Origin: Runella zeae DSM 19591
GTDB taxonomy: Bacteria > Bacteroidota > Bacteroidia > Cytophagales > Spirosomataceae
Direction: 5' to 3'
Assembly: GCF_000423565.1 (NCBI RefSeq)
Contig: NZ_KE384044.1
Coordinates: 21,524 to 85,523 of the forward strand
Length of the DNA: 64,000 nucleotides
The position numbers were made by a program, and so were the translations under genes. The notes under the pieces were generated by a model, which did not search any database, was not told where the DNA came from, and saw only the letters and a list, made by a program, of their open reading frames with translations. This document shows positions 34,296 to 42,651 of the stretch, in pieces; within the stretch, counting starts at the first letter, position 1; every line of letters begins with the position of its first letter.

Positions 34296-34706
34296 TTATT
34301 GGCCAAATGGAGGAATAGGTTTACCTTCTCCTGCTCCACCAAACTCCTCACCATCCTTGAGACCAGTGCTATCCACTTTGAAAGGTATTTCATTGCCTTT
34401 TTCATCCACTGGAACAATAAACAACCGAGGCATGATTTCTGTCCCTTTGTTTGTATCTATTTTATATTCTGCTTCCGAAGCTACTCCATAGTAAAGAACA
34501 AATCCAACGCATCCCGTACGCTTGGCCATCTCTTCAAATACTTTTGCGCTAAAATATTCTCCTTTTCTAATTCCTTTAGTATCTTTTTTTTCCCCAGCCA
34601 AAGGGATATGTTTCTCCCGATGAGCTTCCCGAAATGATTTAATTTCAGCAGACGACAAATACTTGCCTGCATCACCTAATAATTCTTCCTTATAATCTTT
34701 GGACAT
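34296..34706 (-). CDS. soluble hypothetical, paralogue of the neighbouring lipoprotein
   Basis: A 136-residue protein with no signal peptide: MSKDYKEELLGDAGKYLSSA. Internal segments IKSFREAHREKH, KGIRKGEYFSAKVFEEMAKR, GCVGFVLYYGVASEAEYKID and LFIVPVDEKGNEIPFKVD align by eye with the lipoprotein encoded at 33038. It ends with a Gly/Pro-rich GGAGEGKPIPPFGQ. The family appears to be uncharacterised. First gene of the two-gene unit with the membrane protein. Confidence 0.7.
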   Translation of the reverse strand: MSKDYKEELLGDAGKYLSSAEIKSFREAHREKHIPLAGEKKDTKGIRKGEYFSAKVFEEMAKRTGCVGFVLYYGVASEAEYKIDTNKGTEIMPRLFIVPVDEKGNEIPFKVDSTGLKDGEEFGGAGEGKPIPPFGQ

Positions 34707-35070
34707 AACTACATAAAGTTGAAAGGTTTAACAATGCTGCAAGCTAGTAAGGCATAGTCGAATCTCCAAACCGTTCAATCAATCACTTAACTAAATTTAC
34801 TTTTTTTGAAAAACACGTATTTCTACTCTAAAATATTCCAAACTTAGGCACGACCTTTGTAGTGGGTTTGGTTGAATCAGCATCAAACAGGTGCAAGATT
34901 TTTTCTCATAGGTTAGGTTAGGAAGAAAAAGCCGAAGGCATTTGCCTCCGGCTTTTTTAGTATTATCGAAAATTTCCCCCTAAATCCTTTGGCGTCTTAT
35001 ATTATATATGTTCTTTTGTAAACATGAAATTAGCTTCCATGCCCTAATTCGGGACATTTATTCTCAAACA
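34707..35070. other. 364-bp intergenic region with an orphan terminator
   Basis: A 13-bp stem with one mismatch (34926-34939 with 34944-34957, 4-nt loop) followed by T6 on the plus strand looks like an intrinsic terminator. No gene ends before it: the flanking genes diverge. GACCTTTG at 34852-34859 is close to TAnnTTTG, so a roughly 90-nt plus-strand small RNA from about 34866 to 34958 is possible. Confidence 0.5.
34926..34957 (+). terminator. orphan intrinsic terminator
   Basis: AAAAAGCCG-a-AGGC, loop ATTT, then GCCT-c-CGGCTTTTT, with a further T. It is located between divergent genes and so may end an unannotated small RNA. Confidence 0.75.
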
Positions 35071-35823
35071 ATGGTACATCTTATTTTTAGAGCATCTCTA
35101 TCCACTCTTCTTGGTTTTGTTATCTCTTATAGTTGTTTTGCCCAGCCAGTAAACCCTATTCGTAGAGTAGTGGATGCTGGTGTTGCCTTCAAAGACAATG
35201 CCCTCAATATTAACTTTTTGCACAATCAATACTTGCGAGTAGACCGTCAGGGATTGCTTCAAATCGGATGGGGTTTAAGAGTGGCGCATGTCCAAGGAAG
35301 TAGCCTAGATTTTATTACAGCTCCATCCAAGCTTACCACTGGTAAGACTGGATTTGCGTCGCTGAGTGCCCCTCTTTTATTACGCCAAATAGACACACTC
35401 CAAATCAAAACTGGCATCACTTTGCTAAACTTCAATTTAGGAGTACAAGTGGCGCTGTTTGACCGATTAGACGTAGGAGTCAATGCCGATATTATTGGGT
35501 TTGCTTTAGGCACCAAACGCAGCGGATACTACTTAGGGTCAAGGGGTTATAGTGCTACCGATTCGCTCAACATTCACCAGACTTATCAAGAAGCGAAGCC
35601 CGCTCGTTTCAATTTACAATTACTTGGCGACAATGCTTTGGGAAGTCTTAATAGTGAGATTTACGCTCGTTTACGGCTTACTCAGAGGGTGGGGATTAAG
35701 GTAGGCTATTTATTTGCCATCAATGAATACAAAACTAGTCAGCCGTTGGTAGACGACAACCGTCGGTTTCGGTTTCGGTCACAAATGCTCTATTTAGGGC
35801 TTAGTTTCCCTATTTATAACTAA
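35071..35823 (+). CDS. exported protein, probable outer-membrane beta-barrel
   Basis: A 250-residue protein, ATG 35071, signal peptide MVHLIFRASLSTLLGFVISY…SCFAQ. The mature part is rich in alternating polar and hydrophobic residues with aromatic caps (GVAFKDNALNINFLHNQY, LQIGWGLRVAHVQGSS, VGVNADIIGFALGTKRSG, YARLRLTQRVGIKVGYLFA) and ends in a Tyr-containing strand (YLGLSFPIYN), typical of Bacteroidota outer membrane barrels. The longer frame starting at 35008 lacks a proper signal peptide. Function unknown. Confidence 0.65.
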   Translation: MVHLIFRASLSTLLGFVISYSCFAQPVNPIRRVVDAGVAFKDNALNINFLHNQYLRVDRQGLLQIGWGLRVAHVQGSSLDFITAPSKLTTGKTGFASLSAPLLLRQIDTLQIKTGITLLNFNLGVQVALFDRLDVGVNADIIGFALGTKRSGYYLGSRGYSATDSLNIHQTYQEAKPARFNLQLLGDNALGSLNSEIYARLRLTQRVGIKVGYLFAINEYKTSQPLVDDNRRFRFRSQMLYLGLSFPIYN

Positions 35824-35862
35824 AGACGAACCTGACGCTATCAACAGCAGATTCGTCGTTGA
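35824..35862. other. interleaved inverted repeats between convergent genes
   Basis: GACGAA (35825-35830) pairs with 35852-35857, and ATCAAC (35840-35845) pairs with 35858-35863 (the last base overlaps the nadC stop). The two pairings interleave, so a pseudoknot is possible in RNA. There is no U-run. Confidence 0.35.
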
Positions 35863-36696
35863 TTAATAAGCCTTTAAGCTTAAATCTAAGCTTTTGATTT
35901 GGTGCGTAAGTGCCCCACATGAAATATAGTCCACGCCCGTTTCGGCTACGGCCCTCAACGTATCTTCTCTGATACCTCCTGAGGCTTCGGTAGGGTACTT
36001 ATCTGCTACTTTCTCAACGGCAGTTCTTAAATCTTCCAAACTGAAGTTGTCCAACATAACTCTCTGAATACCACCTACTTGAAGCACTTCATCCAATTCT
36101 TTAAGGTTACGAACCTCTACTTCAATTTGGAGTTGACGGCCTGTACGCCTTACGTAGTCATTGGCTTTGGTGATAGCCGCTTCGATTCCGCCCGCATAAT
36201 CGACGTGATTGTCTTTGATAAGAATCATATCGTATAGCGCATAACGGTGATTAACAGCCCCTCCAATACGCACGGCCATCTTTTCAAAAATACGGAAATT
36301 AGGGGTTGTTTTACGGGTATCAAGAAGCTTGGTCGGTAAACCTTCTAGTAGATTTACCAACGAACGAGTATAGGTAGCAATACCACTCATTCGTTGCATC
36401 GTATTGAGAACCAAGCGTTCAGCTTTTAAAATAGATTGAGCATCGCCACTTACATGTAAGACTATATCTCCTTTTTTGATAGGTTGTCCATCCTCAATCA
36501 AAATCTCTACTTCTAAGAGAGGGTCTACTTCCTCAAAAATAATTTTCGCTACTTCTACCCCTGCAATTATGCCGTCTTCTTTGACAAGGAGGCGAGCCCG
36601 ACGCTCAGCATCGCGCGGAATAGTAGAAAGTGAAGTGTGGTCTCCATCGCCCACATCCTCCGAAATTGCTAACCGAATGTAATCACGTATATCCAT
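35863..36696 (-). CDS. nadC: nicotinate-nucleotide pyrophosphorylase (QPRTase)
   Basis: A 277-residue enzyme converting quinolinate and PRPP to nicotinate mononucleotide in de novo NAD synthesis. Typical: EDVGDGDHTSLSTIP, LNTMQRMSGIATYTR, KLLDTRKTTPNFRIFEKMAVRIGGAVNHR (the phosphoribosyl and Lys/Arg/His catalytic set), MILIKDNHVDYAGG, IEVEVRNLKELDE, MLDNFSLEDL and ASGGIREDTL. The start MDIRDYIRLAISEDVG at 36696 gives the family's usual length; the longer frame to 36786 is not supported. Confidence 0.96.
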   Translation of the reverse strand: MDIRDYIRLAISEDVGDGDHTSLSTIPRDAERRARLLVKEDGIIAGVEVAKIIFEEVDPLLEVEILIEDGQPIKKGDIVLHVSGDAQSILKAERLVLNTMQRMSGIATYTRSLVNLLEGLPTKLLDTRKTTPNFRIFEKMAVRIGGAVNHRYALYDMILIKDNHVDYAGGIEAAITKANDYVRRTGRQLQIEVEVRNLKELDEVLQVGGIQRVMLDNFSLEDLRTAVEKVADKYPTEASGGIREDTLRAVAETGVDYISCGALTHQIKSLDLSLKAY

Positions 36697-37018
36697 GCTG
36701 CAAGATAGGGGTTTGTGAGCGATACCACAAATATCTACCCTTTTTGAAAAAACTATCAAAAATAAAACGTCGCCTATTTTCCCCAAAAATCCCCAAAAGC
36801 GTGTATTTTTTTCTACTATAATTTACCCCTCTATCTGGCACCTATGATTGATTGAGAAAAAAATTTTAGGGTTTATTTTTTATGTATCCTCCTCACAACG
36901 AGCCTCAATAAAATCATATTTTTTCTCTGCATTGTAAAACCCCCGACTCTTTACTATTGCCCCTATAACGAGGTACAATTTTTTTGATTTTGGAATATCA
37001 CCTCTTATATATATAAAG
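36697..37018. other. AT-rich divergent intergenic region
   Basis: Lies between divergent nadC and the double-VOC gene. I see no TAnnTTTG match, strong hairpin or gene. A GATATTTG box on the minus strand about 36736 is one base off consensus. Confidence 0.35.
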
Positions 37019-37933
37019 ATGAAAAAAGCCACTGAAACACAAATGATGGGGAAGCTCCAAGCCGTAACGGTAGTTACCAATAGCTGGGTGCAAAGCATCC
37101 GATTTTATACTGAGGCGTTGGGATATTTTCTTCTCGAACGCGGAGAACTTACCTTAGTTCAAAAAGAAATTTTTGGTCGCCATTTAGGTAAATATGCTCT
37201 CCTAGGACACGAAGATGGTGCCGTCATAAGACTTATTGAAACATCACATGCGGGTGCTTTGCCCAATCGTATAGGCGCTCATCCATGGGATAGCGGATTA
37301 GCATGTATAGAGACCACTACGACTGATTTAGAAAAAGCTTACTGGAAAGTTTTAAGGGCACGTTTTGGGGCGATTGTATCTCCTAGCGAAATAGGCGCTC
37401 GCTCGAATCGTCAAGCTACTTTTATTGGGCCTTCTGGAGAGCAGCTCATTGTGAATGAAAATAAGCAAAAGCTTCCATTCAATAGTTCTTTTTTGCGCAG
37501 AGAGGGCGTAGAGGCTCCTTTTAATACGCTTGTAGCGCTGCCAAGCAAAGAACATATCAAATTGTATGACCAAGTTTTGGGGTTTGCACCTGCCACGCAT
37601 TTCAATCCTTCGTTTGTACCCGAACTTGTAAATTCTGAAGCCAATGTAATGGATGAAGAGTATTCGGGAAGTTATAGTACAGCTCACGCTTTCTCTCTCG
37701 ACCCTGTGTGTGTATCATCGACCCAATACCAATCTTTCCCCTGTGATTTTTTTAAAACTGGCATAGCTTCCGCCTGTTGGAAAGGCACTTATACGGATGA
37801 TTTATCTTTGAAGCTACAAGAAGTAGGTTGGAATATCTTGAGCGAGGTAGGCTTACCTGTACGCCACAATCCCGAACCCGCAGCACTGGTATTTAGGGGC
37901 GTAGTAGGAGAAATTTTAGAGATAATACACTAA
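37019..37933 (+). CDS. two-domain VOC-superfamily protein
   Basis: A 304-residue protein with two VOC-like halves. The first (about 10-145) has LQAVTVVTNSWVQSIRFYTEALGYFLLERGELTLVQ and ACIETTTTDLEKAYWKV; the second (about 165-304) has FNTLVALPSKEHIKLYDQVLGFAP and ends FRGVVGEILEIIH. Cytoplasmic, no signal. VOC enzymes bind a metal and act on small molecules, but a full set of metal ligands (His/Glu) is not obvious, so catalysis is uncertain. ATG 37019. Confidence 0.8.
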   Translation: MKKATETQMMGKLQAVTVVTNSWVQSIRFYTEALGYFLLERGELTLVQKEIFGRHLGKYALLGHEDGAVIRLIETSHAGALPNRIGAHPWDSGLACIETTTTDLEKAYWKVLRARFGAIVSPSEIGARSNRQATFIGPSGEQLIVNENKQKLPFNSSFLRREGVEAPFNTLVALPSKEHIKLYDQVLGFAPATHFNPSFVPELVNSEANVMDEEYSGSYSTAHAFSLDPVCVSSTQYQSFPCDFFKTGIASACWKGTYTDDLSLKLQEVGWNILSEVGLPVRHNPEPAALVFRGVVGEILEIIH

Positions 37934-37976
37934 AAATCAAAAGACTACCAAAGTAAGGACAAGTACTTGTGTGTAT

Positions 37977-38378
37977 TTATTCAACGATTTTACGACGCAT
38001 GGCTTTTACGGCGGCATTTCGCTGCTTGGCTTCAAGCCTCTTTTCTTTGGACTCTGCCGTAGGGCGTGTGGCTTTGCGAGGTTTGGGTTTTTCAAAACAC
38101 TTCTGAATCAAAGCGTCAAACTTCTTGATTACTTTGTCTTTGTTGGCTAATTGGCTTCGTTCGGTTTGATGATACAATACCAATATCCCCTCGCTGGTGA
38201 GTTTTTGACTCAGCTTATTTTGCAATAAAACTTTGGTATCTTCGTCGAGTACGTTTGAGTTAGGAATATCAAAACGCAACTCTACTTTTGTCTCTACCTT
38301 ATTGACGTTCTGTCCTCCTTTTCCACCACTACGGGCGGTTTGAAATTGGAGTTCTGTATGGAGTATTTCGGGGTTCAT
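37977..38378 (-). CDS. arfB: peptidyl-tRNA hydrolase ArfB (ribosome rescue)
   Basis: A 133-residue release-factor-like protein that frees peptides from stalled ribosomes. The GGQ motif is at 21-23 in ARSGGKGGQNVNKVETKVELR, and the basic tail KPRKATRPTAESKEKRLEAKQR that enters the mRNA channel is present. Start at ATG 38378 (MNPEIL), the usual ArfB N-terminus; the longer frame to 38408 begins at TTG and overlaps the thioesterase stop. It lies 10 bp after the thioesterase gene on the same strand, forming a unit with uvrB. Confidence 0.95.
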   Translation of the reverse strand: MNPEILHTELQFQTARSGGKGGQNVNKVETKVELRFDIPNSNVLDEDTKVLLQNKLSQKLTSEGILVLYHQTERSQLANKDKVIKKFDALIQKCFEKPKPRKATRPTAESKEKRLEAKQRNAAVKAMRRKIVE

Positions 38379-38388
38379 TTTTAATATT

Positions 38389-38805
38389 TTATTCACTTGG
38401 TTTTTCAAAAAAACAATCTTTTAGAGAGCCTTCTATCCGTCTCACCCTCATCGACCTCCGGTCAACGGCCACCCATACACTTTTGGCTTTTACCAAAAGC
38501 TGCTGATTCACTTTGTGATAGATTTCATAGTGTCTATCCCAAGTAGCAGCAGTGTAAGCTCCCACCCATGTTTTGATTTGAAGGCTATCTCCCAAGACCG
38601 CTGCTTTAAGATAATCTATTTCATGACGACGTACTATCCAACTGACTTCGTTTTGGAGGTCGGTCGATGCCCTACTTTCCCAATGCGCTATGGCAGCTTC
38701 TTGTAAATATTGTAAATATACCGCATTGTTGACATGGTTGAGCATATCAATATCAGCCTCGGCTACTACTTTTGTAAAAAAGAAAGGGCTTGCTTCTTCT
38801 ATCAT
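38389..38805 (-). CDS. 4HBT-family acyl-CoA thioesterase (hotdog fold)
   Basis: A 138-residue thioesterase. The YbgC-like signature is DIDMLNHVNNAVYLQYLQEA, in which Asp and His-Val-Asn-Asn form the catalytic site. Other conserved strands include RRHEIDYLKAAVLGDSLQIKTWV and LVKAKSVWVAVDRRSMR. It hydrolyses acyl-CoAs, possibly in lipid turnover. It starts one base after the uvrB stop, so it is translationally adjacent and in one operon. ATG 38805. Confidence 0.92.
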   Translation of the reverse strand: MIEEASPFFFTKVVAEADIDMLNHVNNAVYLQYLQEAAIAHWESRASTDLQNEVSWIVRRHEIDYLKAAVLGDSLQIKTWVGAYTAATWDRHYEIYHKVNQQLLVKAKSVWVAVDRRSMRVRRIEGSLKDCFFEKPSE

Positions 38806-40833
38806 TTACGTTTGTTGCCCTTTTAGTTTTTCTCTCAATTGTAGCAATTCATCACGATAACGAGCCGCTTCCAAAAAGTCTAAATCCTTGGCTGCTGCTT
38901 CCATTTTGCGTTGTGTTTCGGCGATCAGTTTTTCAATTTCTGATTTACCCATGTACTGAACTACGGGATCAGCCGCAATCCTTATTTCTTCAGGCTCTAC
39001 GTAGTAGCGTTTAGCACTTCCTTTAGCATCGGCCACCGACGTCTGCTCCATGATCGCCTCCCTACTCTTCAAGACCGTACGCGGTACAATCCCGTGCTCT
39101 TCGTTGTAGGCCATCTGAATCGCCCTCCGTCGGTTGGTTTCGTCGATAGCCTTTCGCATAGAGCCTGTCATCGTATCAGCATACATTAGTACTTTACCAT
39201 TTTCGTTACGAGCAGCCCGGCCAATGGTCTGAATCAACGACCTTATATCCCGCAAAAAGCCTTCTTTATCGGCATCCATAATCGCTACCAAAGATACCTC
39301 TGGCAAATCAAGCCCTTCGCGTAACAAGTTTACCCCTACTAAGACATCAAAAACCCCCAAGCGTAAGTCTCTCAAAATCTCTACCCTATCAAGGGCTTTT
39401 ACTTCGGAGTGAATATAGCGGCCTTTGATTCCCACTCTTTCAAAATATTTGCTAAGCTCTTCGGCCATTCTTTTGGTAAGAGTAGTAACCAATACTCTTT
39501 CGTTGCGCTTTACCCTGGCATCGATTTCTTCCAACAAATCATCTATCTGATTGAGACTAGGCCGTACCTGAATCTCGGGATCAAGCAAGCCCGTAGGGCG
39601 AATAATCTGCTCCACCACTACCCCATCTGTACGGCGCAATTCATAATCGGCAGGAGTAGCACTTACAAATATGACTTGTTTGGAAAGGTTTTCAAATTCT
39701 TGGAATGTCAGAGGGCGATTGTCGAGTGCACTTGGCAGCCGAAATCCAAAGTCTACCAATGATTCTTTACGAGAGCGATCGCCGCCCCACATTGCGCGGA
39801 TTTGGGGCATGGTGACGTGGCTTTCATCTACCACCAAGAGATAATCTTCTGGGAAATAATCCAACAAACAAAAGGGTCGTTCGCCGGGTTTGCGACGGTC
39901 AAAATAGCGCGAATAGTTTTCGATTCCTGAACAATAGCCCAGCTCTCGCATCATTTCCATATCAAATTCCGTTCGTTCTTTGATACGCTGCGCTTCCAAA
40001 TGCCGACCATCCAATTCAAAATAGCGAACTTGAGCCACCAAATCATCTTGGATTTCGTGGATAGCATTCAACAATACATCGCGTCCGGTCACAAACAAAT
40101 TGGCGGGGAAAAGAGCAATCTTTTTTTCGGCAGAGATTTTTTTACCATTGTTGGGATTGATACGTTGAATGTCTTCAATTTCATCCCCAAAGAAAATAAT
40201 ACGATAGGCAAAATCAGCATAGCCAGGATAGACGTCTACGGTATCACCTTTGACCCGAAAGTTGCCACGAGTAAACTCGGCTTCGGTACGACTGTATAAT
40301 ATCTCTACCAAGCGAAACAAAAACTGATTGCGGCTGATTTTATCCCCCAACCCTACTTGTACAATACTCTTGCGGTACTCATCGGGATTGCCTGCACCGT
40401 AGATACAGGAGACCGAAGCCACCACCAGTACATCTCGCCTGCCAGACATCAACGAAGATACTGTTGAAAGCCGCAACTTATCAATTTCTTGATTGATAGC
40501 TAAGTCTTTTTCGATGTAGGTATTGGTCGTAGCAATGTATGCTTCGGGCTGATAATAATCATAATAACTAATGAAATACTCGACGGCATTGTTAGGAAAG
40601 AACTGCTTAAATTCTCCGTACAACTGTGCTGCGAGGGTTTTGTTATGGCTAAGTACAAGCGTTGGACGATCCAACTGAGCCACCACATTAGCAACTGTAA
40701 AAGTTTTTCCGGAGCCTGTCACCCCCAATAACGTCTGAGCAGGTTCGCCGTTGGTGAGTCCTTCTACGAGCTGAGCTATTGCTTGGGGCTGGTCGCCCGT
40801 AGGTTGATAATCAGAAATAAGTTCAAAGGGCAT
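38806..40833 (-). CDS. uvrB: excinuclease ABC subunit B
   Basis: A 675-residue damage-recognition helicase of nucleotide excision repair. Walker A TLLGVTGSGKTFTVANV, the YYDYYQPEAYI beta-hairpin, the DESH box in VVDESHVTMPQIR, QVIFVSATPADYE, GVNLLREGLDLPEVSLV, RDIRSLIQTIGRAARN, and the C-terminal UVR motif for UvrC binding (KLIAETQRKMEAAAKDL). Start MPFELISDYQPTGDQP at 40833; upstream residues of the longer frame are not family-like. It leads the uvrB-thioesterase-arfB unit. Confidence 0.96.
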   Translation of the reverse strand: MPFELISDYQPTGDQPQAIAQLVEGLTNGEPAQTLLGVTGSGKTFTVANVVAQLDRPTLVLSHNKTLAAQLYGEFKQFFPNNAVEYFISYYDYYQPEAYIATTNTYIEKDLAINQEIDKLRLSTVSSLMSGRRDVLVVASVSCIYGAGNPDEYRKSIVQVGLGDKISRNQFLFRLVEILYSRTEAEFTRGNFRVKGDTVDVYPGYADFAYRIIFFGDEIEDIQRINPNNGKKISAEKKIALFPANLFVTGRDVLLNAIHEIQDDLVAQVRYFELDGRHLEAQRIKERTEFDMEMMRELGYCSGIENYSRYFDRRKPGERPFCLLDYFPEDYLLVVDESHVTMPQIRAMWGGDRSRKESLVDFGFRLPSALDNRPLTFQEFENLSKQVIFVSATPADYELRRTDGVVVEQIIRPTGLLDPEIQVRPSLNQIDDLLEEIDARVKRNERVLVTTLTKRMAEELSKYFERVGIKGRYIHSEVKALDRVEILRDLRLGVFDVLVGVNLLREGLDLPEVSLVAIMDADKEGFLRDIRSLIQTIGRAARNENGKVLMYADTMTGSMRKAIDETNRRRAIQMAYNEEHGIVPRTVLKSREAIMEQTSVADAKGSAKRYYVEPEEIRIAADPVVQYMGKSEIEKLIAETQRKMEAAAKDLDFLEAARYRDELLQLREKLKGQQT

Positions 40834-40908
40834 AGCTGCAAATGAATAGTAGCTTATATAACAAGCTTCTATACCCCAAAAGTTCGTTGGTATATCGCTA
40901 AAAAAACA

Positions 40909-40935
40909 TTGCCTCACTTCCAAAAAGTGAGGCAA
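40909..40935. terminator. 11-bp stem upstream of uvrB, orphan terminator
   Basis: TTGCCTCACTT (40909-40919) pairs with 40925-40935 around a 5-nt loop. A run of A at 40901-40906 gives a U-tract on the minus strand, so it would end a minus-strand transcript arriving from the 40936-41592 region, where no gene is visible. Alternatively it is a leader hairpin of uvrB. Confidence 0.65.
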
Positions 40936-41592
40936 GTGCCACATTACCCTACTCTATAAAATTATACTTTAGATACTAACAACTATCATGCCAAATTAGA
41001 TACCGTTTCTCTCAAATACACTTTAGGGTATACTTTTAAAACTTATAGGAGTAAGTATCGACAGGCTCTACTGTTAGATATTATTTTAAAAAAATCTAAA
41101 ATAAAATAATTTAAACTAAAAAAAATACAATAAAAAAGATAAGGTCAATTTCTAAAAAAACGCTCTACAAATAAAAAATCGTCCCACCATAATTGTATTA
41201 ACAACTAAAAATCAGCATCTTAACTCTTTAAATCTTAGATTTAGTTGTATCTACGCTGTTTTTCTACCTCGCCAAAAATCTATCACTACTTTAAATAGTA
41301 CTATTTTAACCAAATTACAAAAAAATGTAATTACTAAGCCTCTTATTACATGACAGATAAGTACCTAAAATACAACTATTTATATGCCAAATTTCGCACT
41401 ACCCTCAAAAATATTCAAAAAAAACATACCATAGTAACAATACGACGCTTTTTGTTTGTGGTTATCCATCGTCTTCCTCTTCTTTTCTTACAATTACCGA
41501 TGATTTGTAATGAATTCTATAAACAATCGTTGTATCCAAAGACTTTTATATGAACCTTATTGTATTCTTACGTTTAAAAAAAATTCACAACG
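40936..41592. other. 657-bp AT-rich intergenic region
   Basis: Contains no gene I can support. A 67-codon plus-strand frame at 41350-41553 has an unconvincing composition. Short A/T palindromes occur at 41293-41306 and 41313-41332. With the orphan terminator at 40909 it could hold a minus-strand non-coding RNA. Confidence 0.35.
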
Positions 41593-42507
41593 ATGTCTCT
41601 GACTGTTTTAATCACTGGAGGAACCGGTATTATTGGCCGCCGACTAACGGAGCTTTTATTAGCGAAAGGCTATAAAGTAGCATACTTGAGTCGTCGAGAA
41701 GTAGAAATTTCTGATGTAAAAGTCTACAAATGGAACCTCGACAAAGGATGGATTGACCCCAAAGCATTAGCCGAAGCGGATTATTTAGTTCATTTAGCGG
41801 GGGAAGGAATCGCCGATGGACGCTGGACGAATCATCGCAAACAAACGATTATCAATAGCCGCACCAAAACGATTGAATTGATTGCGCGTGAGCTGCAAGG
41901 GCGTCCATACAAGTTAAAGGCATTTGTATCAGCCTCTGGTATCAGCTTTTATGGAACTGACACTGGCGATAAGCACCTTTTAGAACAAACGCCCTCTGGA
42001 AGCGATTTTTTGGCGCATGTTACACGCAGTTGGGAAAATGCCGCTGATTTGGTAGCCCATGTAGGTATCCGAACTACCAAATTACGCACCGGAGTAGTAC
42101 TAACTGATAAAGGCGGAGCACTACCCAAAATAGCCCTTCCTATCCAATGGGGAGTAGGCGCTCCTTTGGGCAATGGCAAACAATGGGTATCTTGGATACA
42201 CATCGACGATCTTTGTAATATGTATATCGAAGCCCTTGAAAATAATCAATGGAGAGGCGTGTACAATGCGGTAGCACCTAGCCCTGTGACCAATACCGAA
42301 CTTACCCGTCTTATTGCAAAAGTGATTCAGCGTCCTTTGTGGCTTCCTAATATTCCAGCATTTGTCTTAAAAGCTATTTATGGTGAAATGGCAAATGTAG
42401 TACTAGGGGGCAACTATATCATCAACCAACGGATTACGAAAGAAACTGATTTTCGTTATCAATTTAGCGACCTTGAACAGGCTTTAGAAAATCTCTTTAA
42501 AAAGTAA
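41593..42507 (+). CDS. TIGR01777-family NAD(P)-dependent epimerase/dehydratase-like protein
   Basis: A 304-residue extended short-chain reductase. Rossmann fold at VLITGGTGIIGRRLTELLL, then EADYLVHLAGEGIADGRW, KAFVSASGISFYGTDTGDK and the C-terminal DUF1731 domain (LPNIPAFVLKAIYGEMANVVLGG). This is the YfcH/SULA-like family, whose substrate is unknown. The usual YxxxK tyrosine is replaced by the SFYG-type motif characteristic of the family. Cytoplasmic. ATG 41593. Confidence 0.92.
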   Translation: MSLTVLITGGTGIIGRRLTELLLAKGYKVAYLSRREVEISDVKVYKWNLDKGWIDPKALAEADYLVHLAGEGIADGRWTNHRKQTIINSRTKTIELIARELQGRPYKLKAFVSASGISFYGTDTGDKHLLEQTPSGSDFLAHVTRSWENAADLVAHVGIRTTKLRTGVVLTDKGGALPKIALPIQWGVGAPLGNGKQWVSWIHIDDLCNMYIEALENNQWRGVYNAVAPSPVTNTELTRLIAKVIQRPLWLPNIPAFVLKAIYGEMANVVLGGNYIINQRITKETDFRYQFSDLEQALENLFKK

Positions 42508-42546
42508 AAACTGACACATCAACAAAAGGATTTCAAAATGATTGCT

Positions 42547-42554
42547 TATCTTTG
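42547..42554 (+). promoter_or_regulatory. TAnnTTTG promoter for epimerase gene
   Basis: TATCTTTG, exact consensus; a start near 42561 would leave an untranslated leader of about 90 nt before ATG 42652. Confidence 0.6.
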
Positions 42555-42651
42555 AAGTTGTTCGTTTATGTATGAAGTGTTCACAAGCATATTTTTAACT
42601 TCACTTCAAAAATAGTGGCCTTTTTGCCAGCTAATAGTACACTTACCCATT

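Noticed and set aside
41350-41553. 67-codon plus-strand ORF upstream of the epimerase-like gene
   Set aside because: Unconvincing composition, no promoter box and no family resemblance.
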